A stretch of 9,229 bases of DNA from Sulfuritalea sp. GTDB taxonomy: Bacteria > Pseudomonadota > Gammaproteobacteria > Burkholderiales > Rhodocyclaceae. The stretch is taken from contig JALHNN010000065.1 in assembly GCA_022843505.1 (NCBI GenBank), forward strand, positions 1 through 9,229, written 5' to 3'. Under the pieces are notes generated by a model that was not told the DNA's origin, ran no database searches, and worked only from the letters and a program-made list of their open reading frames with translations. Shown piece by piece: positions 1-5,190 of the stretch. Both the position numbers and the translations under genes were made by a program. How positions within the stretch are numbered: position 1 is the stretch's first letter; every line of letters starts with the position of its first letter.

Positions 1-332
1 TGCTGGCGACCGGCGTTTCGCGAGCAAGCTCGCTCCTACGGATGGTGTGGTGGCGGTGCCCGTAGGAGCCAGCTTGCTGGCGATCGGCTTTTCGCAAGCG
101 AGCTCGCTCCTACGGATGGTGTGGTGGCGGTGCCCGTAGGAGCCAGCTTGCTGGCGATCGGCTTTTCGCGAGCGAGCTCGCTCCTACGGATGGGGTGGTG
201 GCGGTGCCCGTAGGAGCCAGCTTGCTGGCGAACCACTTTTCGCGAGCAAGCTCGCTCCTACGGATGGTGTGGTGGCGGTGCCTGTAGGAGCCAGCGTGCT
301 GGCGATTGGCTTTTCGCGAGCAAGCTTGCCGC
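1..332. repeat. Tandem REPIN array (74-bp period, about 4.5 units)
   Basis: Units of 54 bp start at 61, 135, 209 and 283, exactly 74 bp apart. A fifth unit ending at 40 is cut by the window edge. Each unit is two inverted REPs: a left arm GTAGGAGCCAGCTTGCTGGC with inner dyad GCCAGC-TT-GCTGGC, and a right arm whose inner dyad is GCGAGC-AA-GCTCGC, closed by GCTCCTACG. The outer CGTAGGAGC/GCTCCTACG ends also pair, so a whole unit can form one long cruciform or hairpin. The 20-bp spacers (gatggtgtggtggcggtgcc) at 41-60, 115-134 and 263-282 are identical, and the one at 189-208 differs by one base. This points to recent tandem amplification. The last unit (283-332) has lost the terminal CTCCTACG of its right arm where the transposase gene ends. 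The right-arm core matches the REP type known from Pseudomonas (family knowledge). Confidence 0.93.
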
Positions 333-811
333 TATACCCAAATAGCGTCCCACAGCGGGTAATCGCCAATATGGCGGACCAGTCCGGCCCGCAGAGGATT
401 GGCTACGACGTAACGCGCCGTCGCGGCAAGATCCTCCTCGGCACGCAGCGCATGGTCGTGAAATCCTTTCTGCCATACGCGGCGGGTACGACCAAGGCGC
501 GTATTGATGGCAATGGCCGATCGGGACTTGATCCGCTGCATCAACTGTCCAAGAGTACCCTGCTCCAGCGTCAGAAGCCAATGCATATGATCCGGCATGA
601 TCACCCAGGCCAATGAGACGACCCGTCGGGATTCATGCTCGTTGCGCATTTCGGCGACGAGCAGGCGTCCAAGCTGGAAGTCGGCGAAGAGGGGACGGCG
701 GCCATCGATCACCGTCGTCAGAAGATAGGCGCGGCCGACCTCGGAGACCCTGCCCTTTCGCAAGTCCGAGCCATGCGCCGGCGGCCGTGTGGCATAGGGT
801 GACGATGTCAT
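332..811 (-). CDS. REP-associated tyrosine transposase (RAYT, Y1/HUH family)
   Basis: A 159-aa protein, the usual size for RAYTs, which are single-copy IS200/IS605-like Y1 nucleases thought to mobilise REP/REPIN sequences through single-stranded intermediates. The HUH motif is visible as MPDHMHWLL (His75 and His77). The catalytic tyrosine is probably Tyr134 in ARYVVANPLRAGLV, and the C-terminus GDYPLWDAIWV is the usual RAYT ending. The ATG at 809-811 was chosen because family similarity starts soon after it. The same frame stays open further upstream, but only through REP sequence, so that part is not credible. No Shine-Dalgarno is visible. A CATAAT box at 818-823 lies so close to the ATG that a transcript from it would be nearly leaderless. 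The gene is flanked on both sides by REP sequence, the classic RAYT context. All catalytic residues seem present and the frame is intact, so it is probably functional. Confidence 0.93.
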   Translation of the reverse strand: MTSSPYATRPPAHGSDLRKGRVSEVGRAYLLTTVIDGRRPLFADFQLGRLLVAEMRNEHESRRVVSLAWVIMPDHMHWLLTLEQGTLGQLMQRIKSRSAIAINTRLGRTRRVWQKGFHDHALRAEEDLAATARYVVANPLRAGLVRHIGDYPLWDAIWV

Positions 812-835
812 CGAGGAATTATGAATGGAACCGGC

Positions 836-976
836 TTTCGCGAGCAAGCTCGCTCCTACGAACGGGGTGGGGGTGGCACCTGTAGGAGCCAGCTTGCTGG
901 CGATTGGCTTTTCGCGAGCAAGCTCGCTCCTACAAACAGGTGGGGGCGGCGCCTGTAGGGGCCAGCTTGCTGGCGA
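836..976. repeat. Second REP/REPIN array upstream of the RAYT gene
   Basis: From left to right it holds a right-arm half-REP (836-860, ending GCTCCTACG), a 20-bp G-rich spacer, one complete REPIN (881-934), a 19-bp spacer, and a left-arm half-REP (954-976, with GTAGGGGCC instead of GTAGGAGCC). Orientation and near-74-bp spacing continue the array at 1-332, but the spacers have diverged (aacggggtgggggtggcacc and a shorter relative). This block looks older or less homogenised than the left one. It ends about 15 bp before the promoter of the FecR-domain gene. Confidence 0.9.
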
Positions 977-990
977 TGCCTCTCCAGCGG

Positions 991-1020
991 GTGACTCTCT
1001 GCTGTCCCGATGGATATAAT
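991..1020 (+). promoter_or_regulatory. Putative sigma70 promoter of the FecR-domain gene
   Basis: A perfect TATAAT (-10) lies at 1015-1020, preceded after 18 bp by GTGACT at 991-996, which matches four of six bases of the TTGACA -35 consensus. The predicted start near 1027 would give a leader of only about 25-30 nt before the ATG at 1055. It sits immediately after the last REP half-unit. Consensus match only; there is no experimental evidence. Confidence 0.55.
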
Positions 1021-1054
1021 TGCATGGCAACCTTGACTTACTCGGACGATGATC

Positions 1055-2272
1055 ATGATCAGAAAACTTCTTGGCCTGTTCCTGTTGCTGGCGTCCAGCC
1101 TGGCGTTTGCCGTACCGGCCGCCTATGTACATGAAATGACGGGAAGCGGCAGCGCCGCTGCGGGCGGCAAGTCGCGCGCCCTCGCGGTCGGTGGCCTGCT
1201 CGAATCCGGCGACGTGATCTCGGTGGACAAGGGCGGCGCCATGACCGTCAAGTTCGAGGACGGCCAGATCGTCGTGCTCCAGGAAAACTCCCGCTTCGCG
1301 ATCGAGAAGTACGACTACAACAAGAAGAACGTCGCCCAGAGCAGCGTCGCCATGTCGCTGCTGTCGGGCGGCATGCGCTTCATCACCGGCGTCATCGGCG
1401 GCACGCGCAAGGAAGCCATCGCGATGAAAGCCGGTACCGCCACCATCGGCATCCGCGGCACCGACATCGCTATCAACATCGCCGGCATTACCTACGTGGT
1501 GACGGTTCAGCAAGGCAACATCGTGCTGACCGCGCAAAACGTGACGATCCCGGTTACCCAGGGCCAAGGCACCACGGGCCAGACCAACCAGGCGCCACCG
1601 GCATCCCGTCCGGTCAGCCAACTGCCCCCGGCCGTCGTGACCCTGGTCGCTGCGGTTACCGCAAAAGCCGTACCCGCCACCAACCCGGTCGGCGTTGCCC
1701 AGCAGGCGACGCTGGTCGCGGCCGTGGATAACGCCACCAAGCTTGCCACCGCCGCCCAGGCCCCCGGCGCCACGGATGCCCAGAAGGCCGCCGCCGCCGC
1801 CGCCGCCCTGCAGGTCCAGCAGGCGATTACCGGCGCCCTTCAGGCGACGGCAGCCGCCATCCAGCAGGCCATCACCGCCGGCGCACCGCCGACGACCGCC
1901 ACCGGCACGGCGCCCAAGACCGGCACCCAGCCGGGCCTCACGCCGCCGCCCTCAACACAGTCGGAAGTCCAGCAGATCGTGGCCACGGTTAACGCCAACC
2001 TGCCGCCGGCCCAGCAGCTGAACGCGGCGCAGATCAACCAGATCCAGCAGCAGATCGCCCCGGCGCTGACGAATCAACCCGGCACGCTGCCGCCCCCGGG
2101 AACGCTGCCGCCCGGCACACCTCCCCCCGGTACGCTGACGCCGGAGCAGCAGGCGGCCTTGCAGCAGCAGCAGTCCCTGTTGCAGACACTTGTCCCGCCG
2201 CCACCGCCGCCACAATTCATAGCTCCGCCCTGCGTTCCGTCTGTGAGCCCCGTGTTGGTTACCTGCCCATAA
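1055..2272 (+). CDS. Exported FecR-domain protein with Pro/Ala/Gln-rich tail
   Basis: A 405-aa protein. An N-terminal signal peptide (MIRKLLGLFLLLASSLAFA, cleavage probably after AFA or slightly later) is followed by a FecR-like domain at about residues 45-155. Signs of that domain are the VGGLLESGDVISVD and AMTVKFEDGQIVVLQENS strands and the ATIGIRGTD segment near 129-137. The rest (about 165-405) is low complexity: Ala/Gln-rich stretches likely to be helical, then PPPGTLPP-type proline repeats, a run of seven prolines, and two cysteines close to the C-terminus. I start at the ATG at 1055 rather than 1049 because a weak GGA lies 8 nt upstream of it and only 2 nt from the earlier ATG. Unlike FecR of the iron-sensing systems, it has no cytoplasmic anti-sigma region and no sigma-factor gene beside it, so a regulatory role is unlikely. 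It is probably periplasmic or surface-located. Its function is unknown. It has its own promoter and terminator. Confidence 0.85.
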   Translation: MIRKLLGLFLLLASSLAFAVPAAYVHEMTGSGSAAAGGKSRALAVGGLLESGDVISVDKGGAMTVKFEDGQIVVLQENSRFAIEKYDYNKKNVAQSSVAMSLLSGGMRFITGVIGGTRKEAIAMKAGTATIGIRGTDIAINIAGITYVVTVQQGNIVLTAQNVTIPVTQGQGTTGQTNQAPPASRPVSQLPPAVVTLVAAVTAKAVPATNPVGVAQQATLVAAVDNATKLATAAQAPGATDAQKAAAAAAALQVQQAITGALQATAAAIQQAITAGAPPTTATGTAPKTGTQPGLTPPPSTQSEVQQIVATVNANLPPAQQLNAAQINQIQQQIAPALTNQPGTLPPPGTLPPGTPPPGTLTPEQQAALQQQQSLLQTLVPPPPPPQFIAPPCVPSVSPVLVTCP

Positions 2273-2288
2273 TCTTCGAACCTGACTG

Positions 2289-2318
2289 AAAATCGGGGCT
2301 TCGGCCCCGATTTTCTTT
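2289..2318 (+). terminator. Intrinsic terminator after the FecR-domain gene
   Basis: A perfect 11-bp stem (2289-2299 with 2304-2314) is capped by a TTCG tetraloop and followed by a T-rich run (TTTTCTTTT through 2319). It begins 17 bp after the TAA stop. The A-run on the left side makes it potentially bidirectional. It separates the FecR-domain gene from the Wzy-like gene, whose ATG is only about 25 bp downstream. Confidence 0.93.
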
Positions 2319-2339
2319 TGCGCAGACGCCTTCAAATCC

Positions 2340-3851
2340 ATGCCGGCAAATTCGCGCGACAACGCCCCCCTGTACTTCGGACTGCTGGCCCTGCTGGTGC
2401 TGGCGCCGCTGCCCAAGGGCGGTGTCCCGCCCTGGGCCTGGACGCTGATCGTGGCGGCCCTTTGCCTGCTCGCCGCCGGTTGGCTGCTGCAATGGCTGCG
2501 CGGCCGCTGTGAGGTCACGCCGGCCTTTCACCACGCGCGCTGGGCGCTGCTTGCCCTGCTGCTCTGGTGCCTATGGATCGGCCTGCAACTCGTCGCCCTG
2601 CCCGCCGGCCTGGTGCAGTCGCTTTCGCCCAAGGCCCACGAAACCCATGCGCTGGCCGCGACCGCACTGGGCCTGCCGCTGCCGGCTTGGCTGACGCTGA
2701 GCCTCGACCCCCATGCAACGCTGGATTTCCTGCTCAAATCCGTGGCCTGGAGCGCGGCCTTCGCCCTGACCCTGCTGCTGGTCGATCGCCCGGAACGGCT
2801 GGAACTCCTGCTCAAGACCCTGGTGATCTGCGGCATGCTGCAGGCGCTCTATGGCAGCGTGATGGTGCTCTCGGGCCTGGAGTTCGGCTTCCTGTCCAAG
2901 AAGATCTACAACCTGGGCATCGCCACCGGAACCTATGTCAATCGCAATCACCTCGCCGGTTACCTCAACCTGTGCCTTGCCGCCGGCATCGGCCTGATGA
3001 TTGCGCGCCTCGGCGGCGATGCCGCCCACACCTGGCGGCAACGCCTGCGCTCGCTGGCGCGCCTGCTGCTGGGTGAAAAGGCGCGCCTGCGCATCTACCT
3101 GATCGTCATGGTGATCGGCCTGGTGCTGACGCGCTCGCGCATGGGCAACACGGCCTTTTTCGCCAGCACCCTGATCGTCGGCGCGCTCGGGCTGCTGCTG
3201 ATGCGCGGCGCACCGCGCTCGACCATGCTTTTCCTTGCCAGCCTGGTGGTGCTCGATGTATTGATCGTCGGCACCTGGTTCGGGGTGGACCAGGTGGCGC
3301 AGCGCATCCAGGCCACGGAAGTCACGACCAACACCGAGAACGTTTTGCCCACCGAGGACCGCGACGAAGTCAGCCGCGCCGCCCTTCCCTACCTCAAGGA
3401 CTTCATGATGACGGGCTCAGGCGGCGGCACGTTCTACGTCGTGTTTCCCAGTTACCACACCGATCGACTGAATGGCTTCTACGATTTCGCCCACAACGAC
3501 TATGTCCAGATCGCCGCAGAAACCGGTGTGGTGGGGCTGCTGCTGTGCGGGACGGTGGTCCTCGGCGCGCTGTGGCAGGCGCTTCGGGCGATGCGCCTGC
3601 GCCGCAACCGGCTGATGCGCGGCACGGCCTTCGGCGTGACCATGGCGATCTGCTGGCTGCTGATCCACAGCAGCGTGGATTTCAACCTGCAGATGCCGGC
3701 GACATCCTTCACCGCAACGGTGATGCTGGCCCTGGCCTGGGTCGCGGCCAGCCTGCGCCGAAAGTCGGCGCCGGAAACACGGCGATCTCAGCGGCCGGGG
3801 CAGCCCAGCGACGACCCCGCCCACTGGCAGCCGAGTTCAGCGCGTCCGTAG
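2340..3851 (+). CDS. Wzy/O-antigen-ligase-type polysaccharide polymerase
   Basis: A 503-aa multi-spanning inner-membrane protein with roughly ten or more hydrophobic segments, of the O-antigen ligase/Wzy family (Wzy_C, PF04932 type). In EPS loci such proteins polymerise lipid-linked repeat units at the periplasmic face. Family signatures include GTYVNRNHLAGYL at 197-209, LTRSRMG at 263-269 (start of the core segment), the periplasmic loop GSGGGTFYVVFPSY at 359-372, AHNDYVQ with nearby Glu394 at 384-394, and HSSVDFNLQMPA at 443-454. The C-terminal 35 residues are polar and probably cytoplasmic. The ATG at 2340 has no visible Shine-Dalgarno and lies just past a strong terminator. Expression therefore needs read-through or a promoter inside the end of the preceding gene. 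Its last 64 bp overlap, antisense, the end of the TPR-like gene. A role as ligase rather than polymerase cannot be excluded from sequence; the EPS context favours polymerase. Confidence 0.88.
   Translation: MPANSRDNAPLYFGLLALLVLAPLPKGGVPPWAWTLIVAALCLLAAGWLLQWLRGRCEVTPAFHHARWALLALLLWCLWIGLQLVALPAGLVQSLSPKAHETHALAATALGLPLPAWLTLSLDPHATLDFLLKSVAWSAAFALTLLLVDRPERLELLLKTLVICGMLQALYGSVMVLSGLEFGFLSKKIYNLGIATGTYVNRNHLAGYLNLCLAAGIGLMIARLGGDAAHTWRQRLRSLARLLLGEKARLRIYLIVMVIGLVLTRSRMGNTAFFASTLIVGALGLLLMRGAPRSTMLFLASLVVLDVLIVGTWFGVDQVAQRIQATEVTTNTENVLPTEDRDEVSRAALPYLKDFMMTGSGGGTFYVVFPSYHTDRLNGFYDFAHNDYVQIAAETGVVGLLLCGTVVLGALWQALRAMRLRRNRLMRGTAFGVTMAICWLLIHSSVDFNLQMPATSFTATVMLALAWVAASLRRKSAPETRRSQRPGQPSDDPAHWQPSSARP
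3755..3771 (-). other. Hairpin just past the stop of the TPR-like gene
   Basis: GCGCCGA (3755-3761) pairs perfectly with TCGGCGC (3765-3771) around a 3-nt loop. Read on the minus strand it begins 17 nt after the TGA of the TPR-like gene and lies inside the coding region of the Wzy-like gene. No T-run follows, so it is not a standard intrinsic terminator. It could be an mRNA-end stabiliser or chance in GC-rich DNA. Confidence 0.35.
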
Positions 3852-4471
3852 CCGCGCAACAGGCGGATCAGGGCCGGTTTCTGATCCGCCATCTTCCATT
3901 CCGCCTGACGCTGGACGGCCTGGGCCACCAGGCGCTGCCGGGGTTCATCGAGGATCTGCCAGGTGGCGAGGCCGAGCTGTATCGCGTTCAGTTGCAGGTG
4001 CGGCTGCCAGGGCGCCCAGCGCAGGGTCTGCTCCAGCGCAAGGACGAACTCGCTATCGACCTGGCCGAGCATGTAACGGGTCAGCGCGATATTGACCCAG
4101 GTATGGCCGGAGGTCGAGCGTCGCCGGGCCGCCTGGCGGAAACTTTCCAGCGCGGCTTCGCGCCCGCGCCGAGACTCGGCATCGACCAGCGATCCCTCGC
4201 GAACGCGCCAATACTCGATCCGGGCCAGGTCTGAATGCAGGTTGGGGTTGCCCGGCTCGTAAGCCAGGGCGGCGCCCAGGGCGGCAATGGCGGCGCCAAC
4301 TTCGCCGGCCTGCGGCTTGGCCTTGCCGGCCTCCCAGCGCTCGAAGCGATAGCGTGCATCCTGCGCGCTCAGGTCGGCGGCGAAGCGCATGGCGGTGAAA
4401 TAGGCCGTGGCTGCAAGCGCGAGCAGCAGCAGCAAGGCGGCTGCCCCGGCCGGTGACGCGAGGCGCTTCAC
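3788..4471 (-). CDS. Membrane-anchored TPR-like EPS protein (possibly VpsP-like)
   Basis: A 227-aa protein with one N-terminal membrane segment (about 7-30, rich in Leu and Ala) and a periplasmic helical region. An AAIAALGAALAYEPGNPNLHSDLAR stretch (about 60-84) and ESFRQAARRRSTSGHTWVNIALTRYML (about 109-135) look like degenerate TPR repeats. There are several Trp residues and a basic C-terminus. Start: the GTG at 4469-4471 overlaps the TGA of the phosphatase gene (GTGA), which implies translational coupling. The frame stays open upstream, but only as a shadow of the phosphatase. I do not recognise it with certainty. Size, topology and its place after the Wza, Wzc and phosphatase genes recall the VpsP family of Vibrio-type EPS clusters, or small TPR proteins that scaffold the secretion complex. 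Its 3' end overlaps the Wzy-like gene, transcribed in the opposite direction, by 64 bp. Confidence 0.75.
   Translation of the reverse strand: MKRLASPAGAAALLLLLALAATAYFTAMRFAADLSAQDARYRFERWEAGKAKPQAGEVGAAIAALGAALAYEPGNPNLHSDLARIEYWRVREGSLVDAESRRGREAALESFRQAARRRSTSGHTWVNIALTRYMLGQVDSEFVLALEQTLRWAPWQPHLQLNAIQLGLATWQILDEPRQRLVAQAVQRQAEWKMADQKPALIRLLRGYGRAELGCQWAGSSLGCPGR
3862..3890 (+). other. Perfect 10-bp inverted repeat just past the Wzy-like gene stop
   Basis: GGCGGATCAG (3862-3871) and CTGATCCGCC (3881-3890) form a perfect stem with a 9-nt loop, beginning 10 nt after the TAG of the Wzy-like gene. The downstream sequence (ATCTTCCATT) is only weakly T-rich, so intrinsic termination would be inefficient. 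It lies inside the coding region of the TPR-like gene on the other strand. It is a candidate weak terminator or 3'-end stabiliser. Confidence 0.45.
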
Positions 4472-5190
4472 GCCCCCATCCCAATGATTTCCGCCGGGCG
4501 GTGGCGCACCATATTCCAGGATTCCGCCTCGCCGACTATGACCGCGGCGGCGGCCCGACCGGGCTCGAGCTCCGGCGGTCGGGCGTCCAGATTGTGGGCG
4601 TCCGAGGCCAGCACCGTGACCCAGCCCCTGCCGAGCAGATCCGCGGCCCGGGCGCGCGCGGCCTCGCCGAAGGCGCCGGCCACCGCGCCGGCGGTGACCT
4701 GCAGCAGGCAGCCGAGCCGCACGAAAGGCAGCAGCTTGTCCACGCTGCGCATGATGTCCTTGTTGCGCTCGGGATGCGCGATCATGGGCCGTATGCCCTG
4801 CTTGCGCAGCCACTCGACGAGCTTGTCGGCGCCGACCGGCACATGGCTGTGGGGGAGTTCCAGCAGCATCACGCGTTCGCCCTGCCAGGCGCCGAGGAAG
4901 GGCACATGGCCCTCCGCCACCCAGGCCAGCACATCATGGTCGAGCCGGACCTCGGCGGCGGAGTGGATCTGCAGGGCGATGCCTTCGGCATCAAGCTCGG
5001 CCTGGAAGGCCTGCGCCGCGGCCCGTATGCTTGCGGCGCGATTCTCGTAGCGCCCGGCATGCATGTGCGGCGTGACCATGGAAACGCGGATGCCCGCGGC
5101 CACGGCGTGGCGCGCGAGCTGCAGCGAGGTTTTGAGGTCTTCGGGACCGTCGTCGACCCCGGGAAGCAAATGGCAGTGGAGGTCGATCAC
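4468..5190 (-). CDS. PHP-type protein-tyrosine phosphatase (CpsB/YwqE/Wzb-analogue)
   Basis: A 240-aa protein of the PHP-superfamily capsule phosphatases (CpsB/YwqE type). These are metal-dependent cytoplasmic enzymes that dephosphorylate the tyrosine cluster of the cognate BY-kinase. The full metal-ligand set is visible: IDLHCHLLPGVDDGP at the N-terminus (His5, His7), TPHMH (His42, His44), Glu80 in SAAEVRLD, IAHPER (His139, Glu141) and SDAHN (Asp197, His199). Length is typical. The GTG at 5188-5190 is chosen because it puts the diagnostic IDLHCH directly at the N-terminus, as in family members, and because it overlaps the kinase TGA as GTGA. The Shine-Dalgarno is poor (AAGG almost abutting the GTG), consistent with translation by coupling. 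Its neighbour, the Tyr-tailed kinase, is the obvious substrate. Confidence 0.92.
   Translation of the reverse strand: MIDLHCHLLPGVDDGPEDLKTSLQLARHAVAAGIRVSMVTPHMHAGRYENRAASIRAAAQAFQAELDAEGIALQIHSAAEVRLDHDVLAWVAEGHVPFLGAWQGERVMLLELPHSHVPVGADKLVEWLRKQGIRPMIAHPERNKDIMRSVDKLLPFVRLGCLLQVTAGAVAGAFGEAARARAADLLGRGWVTVLASDAHNLDARPPELEPGRAAAAVIVGEAESWNMVRHRPAEIIGMGA

Noticed and set aside
1..332. Regular 74-bp repeats resembling a CRISPR array
   Set aside because: The spacers are almost identical to each other and the repeats are long inverted REP pairs; there are no cas genes. It is a REPIN tandem array.
332..1621. A long minus-strand open frame of 429 codons continuing upstream of the RAYT gene
   Set aside because: Beyond 811 it reads through REP palindromes and antisense through the FecR-domain gene. 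The REP-derived peptide (SELAREKPIASKLAPTG) also appears in several other frames, so it is an artefact of the repeats.
1780..1880. GCC-rich run that might be a simple-sequence phase-variation tract
   Set aside because: The gccgccgccgcc run is a multiple of three, so slippage would only alter the alanine count and not switch the frame.
1695..2021. A plus-strand Pro/Arg/Ser-rich open frame inside the FecR-domain gene
   Set aside because: It is an out-of-frame reading of the Ala/Gln-rich repetitive DNA and has no start context.
1055..2272. FecR-type iron-signal transducer
   Set aside because: There is no cytoplasmic anti-sigma region, no membrane anchor, and no ECF sigma factor or TonB receptor nearby. 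Only the FecR-like domain is shared.
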